Assembly (NCBI GenBank): GCA_963693285.1
Contig: OY848922.1
Span: 2,344,923 to 2,408,922, forward strand
DNA: 64,000 bases
Reading direction: 5' to 3'
Origin: Xestospongia muta
Lineage: Eukaryota; Porifera; Demospongiae; Haplosclerida; Petrosiidae
The notes under the pieces are model-generated. The model did no database searches, was not told the origin of the DNA, and saw only the letters and a program-made list of their open reading frames with translations. Shown here in pieces: positions 34,935 to 48,430 of this stretch. The position numbers and the translations under genes are program-made. The stretch's first letter is position 1. Each line of letters starts with the position of its first letter.

Positions 34935-36869
34935 GACAATACAAACTTAATGGAAGATTTGGTCATCACACTCAAGTGATTAATGACAGTCTATATTTGT
35001 GGGGTGGGAATCAACCAAACTTACCTGAAGTACACGACAATGATGAGAAAAAGAGAGTCACATCTCAAGTAGAAATCTTCAATATTACCTCTGGTAATTG
35101 GGACACTAAACCCACCAGAGGTAATCCACCTCTAGGAGTGTTCAGTTACTCCTGTACTACATTTAACAAAAAGATCTATTATTTTGGAGGAGATTGTGGT
35201 CATGATAACTGCTTCCATAACTGTCTGAATGAACTAGATACTTCCACTCTAACCTGGACACAGTTATCACCAACAGATGATAGGAGACCAGTGATGAAAA
35301 GAGGTTATGGTGGTATGATGTTGACTGAGTATGGAGGAGTACATTATCTTCTAGTTATAGGAGGTCTTGGATCCCTACCTTCTACAAAACTACCACAAGC
35401 TCAGTATATTCAGTTACCCATTGGTACAGTACGTACTAATGAACAAAACCTATATAACATATCCACTAGTAAGTACATTAATGTATCATATTATACTATT
35501 AGACATTATATCATTATCATAGAGTACTGCTATTGTGTTGTATCATCTAAATATTCCACTACCTGTATTATGATATCTATATATATTACTACTCACTATT
35601 GAACCTGATAACTATTTTAGTGTTTTCTAACTTACTAAAAGTAGATGAACACTACAGCAGTACTTTATAGTACATGTAATTATTGTATGATGAGTGGATA
35701 TATGAAAGTAATTGATCACCAGTAGTCATGTGACCTTTGATTATTGTTAAACTAATCAATTGTTCACTATATAACAACTTATATTGTATATACCTGTTAC
35801 CTACATCACTTATGAAATAATTTTAGTAGATTATTTACAATAATAGTTTAATGATCAGTTAATGTTGACATTAATATTATAGTTGTACTAACAAACTGTC
35901 ATTTTACTAATTATTATATCATGTCCAAATTACTATTATGATACAAGTATGATGAGTGTTCTGTTTGTTCTACTTTTAGATGAATGGACAATACCTGATA
36001 TCAGTGGACAGTGTATGCCACCTAATAGCGGCTTTGTTATGGAAATGGTTCACAATAATAGAGCAGTCATTTTTGGTGGTATAGTTGAAGATGGCACAAC
36101 AACAAGTAATATTATATATATAGTGGACATCATCAACAATACATTGGTATGTTATATTATCATTTATACACTAACTAATAACATGTTATAATGAGTGTTA
36201 GTTTAGTTCATTTGTCTATATCTAGCACTGGCAGACTATCACTAAACCTGACCCAGTAGAGCAGTGGCCAAAGGAAAGGTTCCTTCATGCTGCCAGTATT
36301 ATCACTGGATCAATATCACCAATACTAGTGATGATAGGTGGAGTGGATAATGATGACAAAACACTAAAAGACTGCTGGATACTGGATATTAGTAAGAAGT
36401 CATGGACAAAGGTATATCATGATGTGTCACTCTAACCAGTTCTATGATAGTATGTACCTGTTAAGTAGAAGTGTTAATTATAAATGATATGTCTCATACA
36501 TTGTCTTAACAGTATCAGTTAGTAATAATTACACACTGTATTACTTTAATATGAAAGATGTGTTATAATGTTTTGATGATTTGTATATATGTCTATACTT
36601 ATAAGATTATATTTATAATTTGATAACATACAAGTTACTATACTATAGTATATCTTGTCTATAATATTTACACATAATAATGTAATAATATTCATATCTC
36701 TACATACTACAGATTAATCTACCTGACTCTGTCACTGAAAGATATGCCCACTCTCTATCAACCTACATGATGGGACCACACTGTGTGTGGTTAGTTATAG
36801 TAGGAGGTTTAGTAAGCTCTGATGATATTTCTGTCACAGATCCCAATATAACAATGTTAATAGAACTAG
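34935..36869 (+). CDS. Unit D Kelch propeller exons, intact
   Basis: Exons 34935-35468, 35980-36146, 36226-36411 and 36713-36869 give six blades with all GG doublets (LYLWGG, KIYYFGG, LLVIGG, AVIFGG, LVMIGG, LVIVGG) and no stop. Differences from unit B cluster on loops between strands (for example NQPNLPEVHDND against QQPNLPLVHNND), the face where Kelch proteins bind ligands. The first exon is 34819-34840 (MATDVSS). Intron 35469-35979 shows no gene. Confidence 0.75.
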
Positions 36870-38471
36870 GTACATAAGTCATTATACACACAAGCCACAT
36901 TAAGTTCATGTGAGAATCACATAATTGATGTCATAGTACTTCTGTGTATTTCTTTATATATATAGTAGGAGGTGTGGTTTGATGTACATAGTAGGAGATG
37001 TAATTAGATGTACTAGTAAACTGTTTTGATGTACTACTGATACCCACATATTCATCATAAGAGATAATACTGTATGTATTATTAGTACTATAACTCTTCT
37101 TAGTATTCATTTAGTACATGTACTGTTATATAGGTGACCTTGTTATGTACTACAACTTAGTATAGTCTTATTACTTCCATACGTGTTATACTAGTAGTAG
37201 ACTACCACATTGTATGCTGACATTAATACTCTTGTGTTCTCTCATATAGTCCTCAATGATGGTCAATGGTCAGTAGGGTTTGTACTAGACTCTAATGAAC
37301 TGACCTCAACTGATAACTACCAACAAAGAGTACTAAAACAACTCACAGAAGGAAGAAGACAATGGATAGAACAACAAGAAACAAAACCAACTCAAGACAA
37401 GTTGTCAACTAAGGAAACAGTTTCTCAAGCTAACTACCGAGATGATCTTTTAGTTGCTCAACAAAACATGCAAAGTCTTCAAGAAAGACTACTAGAACTA
37501 GAATCTCAACAAGTTAGACAACAAGGTAACCTAACTATATTGATGTAGTTAGTTATATAGTTAAGTAGATGTATGGATAATAGACTGATAGTCCATACAT
37601 CCTCTGTATGTTAGAGTTTGTTTTATGACAATCCATTTATGTGTCTATCCATCCATTATAGATACAAAGAAATGAATATTGTTATATCTCTATCTGTCCA
37701 TTCTTCTGTTTATCCATCCATCCATTCATTCATGTATTCATCTATTGTTCATTTTTCTATCTTGTTGTCTGTTTGTCCATTTATAACTTAAAATTTCTCC
37801 ATATCCATCTGCCTGTCCATTAGTTTGCTATTCATCCATTGTAAAGATGGATAGATGAGATATTAAGAGACAACATATGATTGTATAATGGACAAATTGA
37901 TTGAAGGAATGAGATGGAATAATAGATGAATGGACATATGGAAGGATGAATGGATGGATGGACTTGGGGACATATAAAAGATGGATTAATAGAATAATAA
38001 AATGTATTGATGTGTACATAGAGAGATAGAGAAATGGATGTGTTTATCAATTGATGGATGGATAGTTAAATAGTTGGGAGATGACTAAATGGATGAATAG
38101 ATGGACAAGTAAAACAACAGATGGATCAATAGTTTGACATATAATAAGACACATAGTGACAGATGATGAGATATCCATTGTGTTTTATGTTATAGTATTA
38201 TTATTATATTATTATATTTTTATTATGTTTATATTGTAGTTCCTATGACAACAAGTCATCTTGATTTAGTACATGAAAAAGATAGCTATATAGCTCAACT
38301 CACTCGTAAACTACACAATGTTACTAAAGAAAAAGAGGAGATCATAACAACACTCCAAACACAACTACAAGAGTATAAACAACAGAACTTACCTACGACT
38401 CCTCAAAAGACTAGAGGTTTGTTATTATTGTAAATATAATAGTTCATCACTTTATTTACTATATATCACAG

Positions 38472-38705
38472 ATGTTGTCAGTTATCTTCCTAAACTAGCA
38501 GTTGTTCTACAACCAGTACAAGAAGATTGGGAACTACTGGGTCATCAACTTAATATAGATCAGTCTGTACTGACTGATATCAGAAGTAAAGGAGATTCTA
38601 CTGAACAGATGAAGTACTTGTTAGAGGAATGGTCTATAAAAGGAGGTACATTGACATAACTTGAAGATGCTCTACGTCATATTGGCAAGAAAGATGTCAT
38701 TTCTG
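38472..38705 (+). pseudogene. Unit D Death domain with internal stop
   Basis: Same 78-codon exon as in the other units, with TTGACATAACTTGAAG in place of TTGACACAACTTGAAG, so codon 62 is TAA. All earlier exons of this unit are open. Intron 38706-39457 is longer than in B, C and F and starts its extra part with a TG microsatellite (38996-39019), so roughly 370 nt of unrelated AT-rich sequence were gained. Confidence 0.75.
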
Positions 38706-39457
38706 GTATGTTATAGTACTGCATGTTATACTTACCACAAAAATGTTATTATAGTATTGTGTGCTACAATATATACATAAGCTCACTTAATTAGTTCTTT
38801 TATAATCAATTTTGAAATTTACCATTAAATTTTGTTTAAATAATTATTACGATTTTGGAAGTTTTAACCACAAGATATTAAATTATGCTTATCTCTTACT
38901 TACAACATTGACACCAAAGTTAGTACTTTTTATAGCCTGGCACACACAGTATTCCAGGTAGTCATATAATCACTTTTTAGCATATGTAATATAATATGTG
39001 TGTGTGTGTGTATGTGTGTCCATTCACTTCATGTCATTCTATTGTTGTATTCAACAATTGAAAGCAATGAATATAATTAAATCACATACTTTAACTTATA
39101 GCATTTAACAAATTTCATTAACACTAATCATGAATATTACAACAATAGATGTATTGATCATGATTTAAATTTTCTTGCTAGCTTACTTCTCTACCTACTA
39201 TATGTTATATATGTTATATTTCTAACATTGTATAGTCTTCCATTTCTGCTAATTAAGATAATCTTTGCAGATCAGTCAGTCTTTCACTGTAAACCTAGTA
39301 TCTTCTGAAACAATAATAGGATTTTGTTAACGTATAGTTTCAATTTGGTAAATTGTATTCACTTAATTACTAAACTAATTGATAATATAGTCAGGTCATT
39401 ACTATAATTATATTCCAAAGTTCACTGTATCTATCATAATTTTCCCAATATATAAAG

Positions 39458-41053
39458 GAATACATGAACTAACAAGAAGAGAGAAACTAGTTCATGAAGA
39501 TGATTTATATGTTCAGCATAAAATAATAACCAAAGATGTAGAATGTCAGTTTAACTATCTCATCCCTTCTCTTGGTATGTCACTAGTATATTGTCATGTA
39601 TTGATATTATTTTATTAGACAAGTTGGAATATCTTGATGGTACTGGTGTTCATATAGCTAGTAGGAAACTTTTCTTAATCCAAGGAGAACATAGTTCCTT
39701 CTTAAATTGGGAGGAGTATGGTTTGAGAATTAATGTACCTCATGGAACTATACCTCCTGGAGAAACTTGTGAAGTTTCTATTGCAGCAATTGTAGGGGGA
39801 GAGTTTGAGTGCCCCTCTGGTACAATGTTAGTGAGTGCAGTTTATGCTGTTTCTGTTTCCAAAGCACTCCTTCAACCAGTCCAGTTGTCTATTCAACACT
39901 GTGTGTCAATAGAGACACAAGAACACACTGGTTACTTGAGTTTTGTTACAGCTGACCTGTATCAACCTAGTCTTCCTTATAAAATGCAATTAGAAAAAGG
40001 GGGACAATTCTATCCTGGTAACCAATATGGCAGTATTAATCTTACAACGTTCTCTATAAAGGGAATCATTAAAGCTCTTATGACACCAGTAAGATGGCTG
40101 TTTGGGTATGATGACATCGAACAACAAGAAACATCGTCATCATCATCTGAAGATGACACACAATTTGTGGATGCCCACACAGGTTTAGCAACACATACAT
40201 CAGAAGGTAAAATTTCACTTCATTCTATCTAGAGTTGATGTATTATATTTTTTAATAATGTTATAGCTATGGATCAGTCTCCAGTTAACTTATATGTAGG
40301 TCAGGTAGTGTATGAAGTGAAAAGTCAAAACAAATGGCTCATGAGATTTCTGGTAGCTCAACATCTTGATGCTCTTTTAAAGGTATATTATCAGTATATA
40401 AAATTATATTTTTAAAATTTTTTCTTGTAGTACATTGACACTTCACTTCCAAATGTTGAGAAAGATGTTGTTGTATTCTTTAAATTTCTAGAGAAAAATG
40501 GATATATTGAGTTAGTGGTCGGAGAAGAACAGGAACATCCTTGTCAAGGATGGAGTGTCTATCCTCATTCTTATCCTACTAAGGTATGTGTCAATAATAA
40601 CTCATATTATTTATTATTAGTCAGTTCAGTTAATATGAATAAAGTTGAATACTTGTTACAGCAATTACTTTAGGAATGGATATAGAATAAAATTTTTATA
40701 ATTATAATAGTCAATACTGAGCATCTCTGATATTCCAGTCTTAATACCAACTGGAAATTGAAAGCTTACATAACAATACTACATAAATATATAAATTAAA
40801 ATTGGTAGACGGAATGGAATGAGTAAAGTTCAATAACACTAATTATATATATAATTAATCTATTTCCAGATATATCAAAGAGCTGTAGACACTTGTGGAG
40901 CTTGTACTACTCCCCAGTTTCCATCATGTTTGATTACAGTATCTGCTACTCCCAGTGTTACTACAGTCCCAGTACTTCAATATGGTATTAGTTTGAGAGG
41001 TATCAGTAATGAAGAAGATCTTACTGAGAAAATCTATATTATACGATCACTTG
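39458..41053 (+). pseudogene. Unit D linker, ZU5 and UPA-like exons, frames open
   Basis: Linker 39458-39574, ZU5 39619-40206 ([43 protein letters not shown]), and UPA exons 40267-40382, 40431-40583 and 40870-41053 (YVGQVVYEV, LVAQHLDALLK, GWSVYPHSYPTK, IYQRAVDTCG). Every frame is open and every splice site is canonical. They are counted as pseudogene only because the Death stop lies upstream. Confidence 0.6.
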
Positions 41054-41441
41054 GTAATAACTGATACACATATAACTATTTTATTATTATTTTGCTGCTA
41101 TTACAAAACACTTACTACAGTATGACTCTCTTTGTGGTACATTATTAATAAATTAGCTACATTAAGTATTTGAGACCACTCATTTTCTAATTTTCTAATT
41201 CTTGAATATCCCATTAACTACTATTGAGGGTATTGAAGTAACTGATGATGAATGTAAAACATCATCTATTAGTCAACCTAATATTCTCATTAATAGATCA
41301 CTAGTGCATGATAATACTCATAGTAAGTGACAATAAGTGGCTAGAAAGATTTTATTTTTGGTATATTATATTATAATGTTAGCATTGTTATCTATCAATG
41401 AGTTGAACATGACATTATTACTATTGTGATCTTATTGTCAG

Positions 41442-42065
41442 GTCTACTTGCTCTACAAAACAAGGAGAGTACATATATTGATATCAATGGACAGATCTCT
41501 ACTGATAAATTAAATCAGGATAGTACAGGTAATCTATATATAACATATTACACATGGAGTAACTTTAACTGCCATTTACAGGTAATGTGTTAAGCACAAT
41601 GTTAGCTAATAAGACAGTTATTGAGTCATCAAGAGACACAGGTGTGTATACATTTATAAATATTTCATTATCAGATTCCAGTATACACTGTATATGAGTA
41701 TTTTCCTATTTTACTTTTCTCCTTAGATCCTGCTGTGAACAAATTAAGGCGTGTAATCAAAGATGTTCTCACAAAACACAATGCATCATTACGTGATTTA
41801 AGTTATAAACTGTCTAGAAACACTGGCTAGTGAGATGTATGCTGCTAAGCTCATTAATAAAGAGGTTCAGAGGTCACCTTCATTTGATAGTATCATTGGG
41901 GAATTCACAGCTGGAATGGGATTCATGACAATGTGTTCTGAACTACAAGATCATTGTATCAAACTCTTAAGAGTCTTTACTGAAGTAGGGGGTAGTTTTG
42001 CAATAGCTGCTAAAGCTCTTCACAAAGACTGGACTGAAGGTGGATTGGAACTAAGTTTTGAGTAG
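41442..42065 (+). pseudogene. Unit D A-type linker and frameshifted death-fold tail
   Basis: Exons 41442-41528 and 41582-41641; the first is a copy of the unit A exon 3176-3262. The last exon reads NKLRRVIKDVLTKHN and LRDLSYKLS in one frame to TAG at 41828. In the next frame it continues ETLASEMYAAKLINKEV, CIKLLRVFTEVGG, AAKALHKDW to TAG 42063. The helix pattern across both parts resembles the unit A CARD-like tail. An AATAAA follows at 42120. Confidence 0.5.
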
Positions 42066-42119
42066 AAACAATTATACATGTTGCTTTGTTTGTTAATGTA
42101 AAATAGTTTTATTTAGTGA

Positions 42120-42125
42120 AATAAA
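42120..42125 (+). terminator. Polyadenylation signal of unit D
   Basis: AATAAA, immediately followed by a second overlapping AATAAAT, 55 nt after the last stop. Position suits a 3' end. Confidence 0.4.
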
Positions 42126-43852
42126 TAAATGTGATTGTTAAATTTAAAATATATCATGGTCTTGATCATTTGATTGTGACATTTCAAAGAAGAAGGACAA
42201 GAACTGTTACAATCCAATAAAATCAACTGATAATTTCGATAATGGCAATTTCCTGTAAGTATGTACAGTGAAAATCATATATATTTGTGATTGTATCATC
42301 TCTTGTTTAGAGTTTAAATCAAAAATTTGATCAGCGAAGCTGAAGAGATAATTCCCTTTATATGTAATGAATGAGAATTATTCACAATTCATCAAATTTA
42401 AGTTTTTAAATATACTCAATAGTAAGATATGTTTACAAGTATTTTAGTGTAATTGAAAATAATAAAACAGCTTTACTTTAAGTAAAGATGATCCAGTAAA
42501 GGTCAAACTGACTGTACTTTTATGACCATTTTTGTTCTATTAATGTTAATAAATGAGCTTATTAGTAATAATGTTTTTCTTTGTTGATTGGCTCAAGTCT
42601 GTGTAACCATTAACTATTACACACATCTATGACTTCGTTTCCATCTGACATTTAACTACAGATGCAGTGTCCACCTATTGATTCATTACCTGTTTTTTCA
42701 GCTAATGTGGACTAAATTTTGACCTGAACAAATACTATATAGTGCTTTGTTTCATAAACTACAATTGATCTAGATCTGTTGCTAGTGCACATCAATTGTT
42801 CCATTAATATATACTCATTAGAATTTGTATGTACACACATTACTACTTGAATAATTTCAAAATAGTCAAACAACATGGGATTATTACTTGAACAATTAAC
42901 ATTGTACTAGTAGTGTAGTTCCATCATGTAGACTGACAGAGACTAAGGATATATAATAGTGACCGGTTACATTTTACATGGAAAGGATGTGTAATGAGAC
43001 ATATATATGGACAACATGACAAAACAACTATGTAACTATGTAAAACTACATGAATGAATAATAAACCCAGTTACTCAGTAATACTCTGTATGCTTAGTTA
43101 TAGTATTTAGGATGTAGATTTGTGGAGTAAATTATAGTAGTCCATTTTTACAAATGTCTATATAAGAGTTATACCAACAATATTATATTATACATCATTG
43201 ATAAGAGGGTGAGTCATAAGAGTTTGAGGTAAACTTTATTCTATTTACAATATTAACAGCATACTTTCTACACTTTGATGATATTATATTTGTTGTACAG
43301 TTTTGGTGTTAGGTTTGATGCTAATTTTTGCATTATTTTAAAAATTACTTACATGCTTTTAAAATTATATACAACAAACAACAACAAATTGATAACATTA
43401 TCACATGCATTATCTAATATATACACATGTACATACATTACTGTATTTGCATATGAACACAATTTTACTTATCATATATACATGTCCAGGAATTACATGG
43501 ATGTTGTGTCTGAACTTAAGTCGATTAATCTCTCATACCTATCATGATCCTATCTCAACTGTTTTCTCAACTCAGTTTCCATAACTGTTGTTAATTGTCC
43601 ATCCATCCATAGAGAATTGTTGATACAGCTGGTTTTCTACTACAGGCAAATACATCTAGTGATTGGATATCTAAATTAGATATATAGTGCATCAAGCCAT
43701 AAAATAAACCTACCTCTAGAGTATATAGGTATAATACTACAGAAATGTTTGTGGTAATACAGGAAAAGGAGAAAAGTAGTTGGGATCAATAAGTTTATTA
43801 ACTATATATATTGTTTGATCTCTTTATATTATTTGATCTTATCATTGCTATA
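42126..43852. other. Downstream spacer of unit D, no gene recognised
   Basis: AT-rich without splice-consistent frames. An open + strand stretch at 43275-43547 (90 codons) is low-complexity and hydrophobic and has no conserved copy, so it is not called. Confidence 0.5.
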
Positions 43853-44163
43853 AATGAGTATCCTGTTAGTAAAAAGTGTAAATTTGTCATGAGGCAGTTA
43901 CTGGATCTAGTGTATATAGAACTTTATATACTTCACACAACCAACTCTAACTCTTTTACTGACTGTATTTGATAGAAAACTATCCTCAATAACTAGTCAA
44001 GGTACATTAGATTATAATAAATTATATACACGTCTCTTTATCATTACTATAGATGGGTGTCCGGTTATGAGACAGTTACTGGATCTAGTTTAGAACCTTG
44101 TCTAGTACAACCTACTATAACTCATTCACTGGCTGTATCTGATAGATAGCTGTCCTTAATAAC
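43853..44163 (+). pseudogene. Decayed copies of the unit A spacer exons
   Basis: GAGTATCCTGTTAGTA and GCAGTTACTGGATCTAG match the 5293-5415 exon of unit A. A second partial copy at about 44052-44150 has GGATCTAGTTTAGAACCTTG and the ACTCATTCACTGGCTGTATC end of exon 5059-5241. Both are broken by indels. They show that an A-type unit once extended here. Confidence 0.6.
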
Positions 44164-44440
44164 TAAGTTTATTAACTATATATATTATTTGATTGTCAAA
44201 TTTATTGTGTACATGACATTTTTACATTTATTTTTATCTATCAGTAACATCTTATTGAACCATCAATGTATATTCATCATCTATATCAAACTGTTATATC
44301 AATCCATTCAGTCATGTCTCATTCATCAACCCATTTACGTGATGTACATGTATATCTAGACTCCATCTGTCAGTTGTGAAATTGATACTTGACATACTCT
44401 TGATAAAAGAGGTTCCATGTTATAGTAAAAATATATAAGC

Positions 44441-44653
44441 AATGGATGTATACAGTTACTCTGTTCTCATAATGGAGATGATCTTACATCGTCCACCTGC
44501 TATGACAGTTATAGAGAGAGAAGAACAAGTTAGTAGAGTGTCATGGCATGGTCTCCTATGTCCTCTCTAATACAAAGGTGTCTTAACCGAGATCGTCAAT
44601 GTCGTCTGAATATGACTCAAATCTTAGACCAACTCAAACAACTAAAAGTGTGA
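44441..44653 (+). pseudogene. Truncated kinase C-terminal fragment
   Basis: About 210 nt, nearly identical to the end of the unit E kinase exon (53087-53293), from MDVYSYSVL to the TGA. It has an extra CATGG at 44541-44550 that shifts the frame, a R-to-C and an E-to-Q change. Upstream kinase sequence is missing. The DNA after it (44654-46200) also matches 53294-54900, so a kinase-type unit plus its spacer was duplicated and then deleted from the left. Confidence 0.85.
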
Positions 44654-47010
44654 CATATTGAAGTTATTAGTATGTGGTACAATGTTTTCAATGATTTATC
44701 TTTTGTTAGGACTTCTATACATTTAGTGTGTGAGGTATATTGTGTCACATTATAAATATTACTTTCTACTATTTTGTTAGACTATATTTTGTAATGTTTA
44801 TTTGATTTAGTTAATAAAATATATGACAATTAATGGTAGATAGTCCCCATCTGAACTGTGAGTTGGATATATAAAGAAGGAAAGCAGCAAGGACTTATGA
44901 CAATACCTCAAAAATGATATGTAGTGTTACACGATTCATCATTGTCCATTCAATAATCAATACATATCTCATTCATATTTTAATAAACTAACATACTTTA
45001 TATATAATATAACAATATGTTGAGGTTTAATTTAAAACACATTATAAATTGTATCATATATTCATTACTTTATTAATTCATTCTTTAATTAGTTCAAATA
45101 ATAATGTTCATAACACTATGAATATACTTCTCTAGTGTCCATAATTAGCAAATACAGTTACCATGGTAACTGTAGAAACATACTAATTATCTATATTATT
45201 TTGGTCAAGACTTGTATCACTTTATTACTTCATATTTTGTTTTACAGCAGTTATTTTGTTCTTAAATGGTTATTTTTATTATAAAATTAATAAATGATAT
45301 TTCAAACATTACTTTTACTCAAGGATTGCTCACAAGTCAAAATATTATACTCTGAGACAATGTCAGTACTAAATATAACAATTAACAGTAGTCTCTCCAC
45401 CTGTTAGTAGTACATCCTCAAGAATCAATCTAAAACTGATACCAATCCTAACCTCTTAATAAAGAGAGACAGTTAAAGAAACATCATTATTTTCATATTG
45501 TGAGTATTATCACAATATTATATATAAAATGATGTACTATCATTTGACATGGTATTTGTTCTAGAACATTCTCAATAACTGCTGGTAAAAAATTAAAACT
45601 AAATTATAAAGAGGAATAATCATTATGTATGTACATCTGTCTGTTTGTCCAGTACTTCCTCTCTCCTTTTATCTACCATTAACATACATTCCAATATATC
45701 CACTCTTTGTCTGTCATTATTGGTCCATTACCTAGTAAAACTTACATATATTTTACATTATATGTAATATATATATAACATATACACATAGTATGTATGA
45801 CACATGTAATATATGTACATATATTTGACATATAATCATGTACATAGTATGTATGACATATGTAATATATGTACATATATTTGACATATAATCATTGTAG
45901 AATACATAATATATATATATATGGTCTGTAATATATGTACAATATATATGTGCCTAAAAATTGTTCATTAGTGATCACTAGTACTATACTACTATGTCTA
46001 TTTAGTGAACCAACCAAGTGAAATATACCATCGCCATGGTGGTTGCTATGGCAATGTCCATACAACATACATATCACTATAGTACATGCATGGTATATAT
46101 AATAAAAAAACATTAATTAATACATACATGTACATGTACCTTTAAATTTACATCTTGTATAATGAAACAATAGAGATGAAAACAAACACTTAACAATAAA
46201 AAGGACAGCTCTAGATCCAGCAACTTTAGAAATATGGGCCATAGCTATACTGAGATACACACCAGTTTAAGATGATAAAGCTTTACTTTCTGTATTATAA
46301 AATGGTTAGTAAATACAAGTTACTATGACAAGGGCATACATCGCTGGAGTATACTGACAACAAAGACTGTAAGTATAAATATGAACCTAGTACATACTAC
46401 TCACCATACAATATTCAACCATTAAATGAAGTCACAAACTAGTATAAACTGTGTGGTAAGGTAGTGTAAGTGCTACAACAGATAAATAATAATTATTAAG
46501 ATATAATACACATTAGTACAAAGATTAAACTTACTTATAAGTAGTACATGTACATTGTACTTTTATGATAAGACATGTATGTTTATTTAATCCCATAGCT
46601 TTATAAATAGAAATTACATGTATGTACATAACAATGACTAAAGGTATGTATACAAATTAAAGTGTATATTATAATGTTGTACTAAATGTATACTTACAGT
46701 GTAAATAAGATAGTTCTTCAAACTTGTTTTCTACTTTATAATAGTACATGATAAATGAGTTATGAATGATACTTTACAATTAAAGTACATGTAAACATAA
46801 ACAAAAGTATTGATTATAAAATAACAATTATAATGCTGTTTCTGTCTTATTGGACATCATCAGTATAACATACCACTTATCAGTGGAGTTATAGACAGCA
46901 TTATATAACACTTTAAGGAACAGTAGTATATTGTAGTTGTCAATTAATTTGTAAGTTTATTTCATAATACATTGTACATCTCATTAAATTGACTTATACT
47001 CTTGTACTAG
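44654..47010. other. Spacer D-E, duplicated kinase 3' flank then common spacer block
   Basis: No gene recognised. About 44654-46200 parallels 53294-54900 and 46100-47010 parallels 22140-23054 and 32900-33478. The 73-residue minus-strand frame at 45892-46113 lies on minisatellite and is not conserved in frame at 54664. Confidence 0.6.
45780..45900. repeat. 56-bp minisatellite, about two copies
   Basis: Unit ACATGTAATATATGTACATA then TATTTGACATATAATCATGT and ACATAGTATGTATGAC, repeating at about 56 nt. Related to 54470-54615. Confidence 0.8.
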
Positions 47011-47190
47011 ATGAGTAGTTCAAAAGTAGTGGAAGTGAAAGGTAAAGATAAGGGAGAAAGAAAAGCTACATGTACATGTAGAGTAGATAGAAGAGAAGTG
47101 AATAGAAAAATATTTACATTATTAAAATGTAGTCATTTCATTTATAATGTTATAAAATTAAATCATAATGTTTTAAAATTACTAAATTAG
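47011..47190 (+). CDS. Small spacer ORF, copy 3 (59 residues, longest)
   Basis: MSSSKVVEVKGKDKGERK, CTCRVDRREVNRK, FTLLKCSHFIYNVIK, ending LKLLN and TAG. Highly basic first half. It is preceded by TTGTACTAG, so it could instead be an internal or terminal exon. No recognised family. Spacer 47191-47867 contains nothing else. Confidence 0.3.
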   Translation: MSSSKVVEVKGKDKGERKATCTCRVDRREVNRKIFTLLKCSHFIYNVIKLNHNVLKLLN

Positions 47191-47867
47191 TAGACACAAT
47201 TAATAGTAGGATAAGATAAGAATACAGTTGTGGTCACTGAGGTACTTTCCCTAAAGTACATATACATGTATAGATTATGTGTGTCTTTTATTACTATATT
47301 TCCTCTAGCAATATATTGACTTTGTTGGACAATATAAGATAGTTATATGGTAAGTATGTATACACTATAGTGTTGACAGTATTGATGTTAAAGGTTAGTA
47401 AAGTCAGTCATCACTTAGTGACATACTTGTTCAATGTTAACTATACACATGTATAATACAATTAATAACAAAATCAAGACATTACAGTACATGGGATGTT
47501 CAAAGTAAATATAATAATTTGAATTTTATGTTAATTAAAATATACAAAGCAGTCATTCAATTATTAATAGAATAAAGATTATAATATTGTTTATATGTTG
47601 TTTGTTGTATTATGTTAATTAGATGGACAGTTATTTGGAATGTCAGTAAGGTACAATCCATGGGACAAAGTCATGTGAATGTATTTTCTTTTCTTTTATT
47701 TCAAATATATGAACTCAACTTTGATTGAAATGTCTAAGTCATGTGAATGCATTTTCTTATTATTTTAGACAATGAGCTCAAGTTTGAAACATCTATTTAT
47801 AGTATTGAAGTATACTTAATGGAATCAAATACCTTGGACATTCAAATACTTTAATATGAGGTATGAT

Positions 47868-48098
47868 TTAACTAAGTTTTCTCAAGGTTCTTGCTGTTGC
47901 CGTAACAAGTGTCCTTTCTTGTTGAAATATGTCAATGAAAATACAGTGCTCACTGCTATCATCTGTTACATATACAACATCATAATTTGTCCATCTTGTT
48001 GATCCAAAGTATTCTCTTGATATTAATATCAGTTCATCCATCAATCCATCCATTAATAATAATACCTTCTTTTCAGTAGTGCTGGCCAAAACTGGCAC
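47868..48098 (-). pseudogene. Divergent minus-strand SEFIR-like ORF, copy 3
   Basis: Core as in copy 1 (KKVLLLMDGLMDELI, VVYVTDDSSEHC, FQQERTLVT) but stops at LRKLS through a single substitution. The upstream piece carries a further stop (DLYE followed by TAG). The + strand side of the same locus contains an extra partial repeat of the flank at 47690-47770. Confidence 0.35.
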
Positions 48099-48430
48099 AA
48101 ATCACTCTTTAAATTTTAAATACAGAGACTTCACTATACTTCCACAAACCTAACTGTTGATTCTTACCCAGTGTCTACCTTCAGTCCTCATAACTTGTGT
48201 CAATGAAGTTAGTAGAGTTGTAATGATAGAGATAAACAGACTAATACGAACTTATTTATTCATACATCTTTTATGGATCTATTCATACAAGTCATGTGTC
48301 CATTGCGCAGAGTGATCACATGACGTTTTGAGCTCCACCAAAAATTGTAGGAGTAACTCGACATTTCTTTTCATAGTCTGGTTTTACAGACCATTCGCTA
48401 AGACTATTCTTTACCTGAGTTGTTAGTTAG

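Larger units (their letters stand above)
34819..42065 (+). pseudogene. Unit D: Kelch-coil-Death-ZU5-UPA with switched tail, two lesions
   Basis: Exons: 34819-34840, 34935-35468, 35980-36146, 36226-36411, 36713-36869, 37250-37525, 38240-38416, 38472-38705, 39458-39574, 39619-40206, 40267-40382, 40431-40583, 40870-41053, 41239-41322, 41442-41528, 41582-41641 and 41727-42065. Kelch, coil, ZU5 and UPA frames are intact. Lesions: TAA at 38657-38659 inside the Death domain (CAA in the other units), and a 1-nt frameshift near 41815-41830 in the last exon giving TAG at 41828. A product stopping in Death would be Kelch plus coiled coil only. From 41360 on it follows the unit A type rather than the B/C type. 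Confidence 0.7.

Noticed and set aside
38996..39019. TG repeat as a regulatory or recombination signal
   Set aside because: A simple microsatellite at the edge of an insertion in one intron; nothing ties it to function.
43275..43547. 90-codon hydrophobic plus-strand frame
   Set aside because: AT-rich, low-complexity, single copy, no splice or start support.
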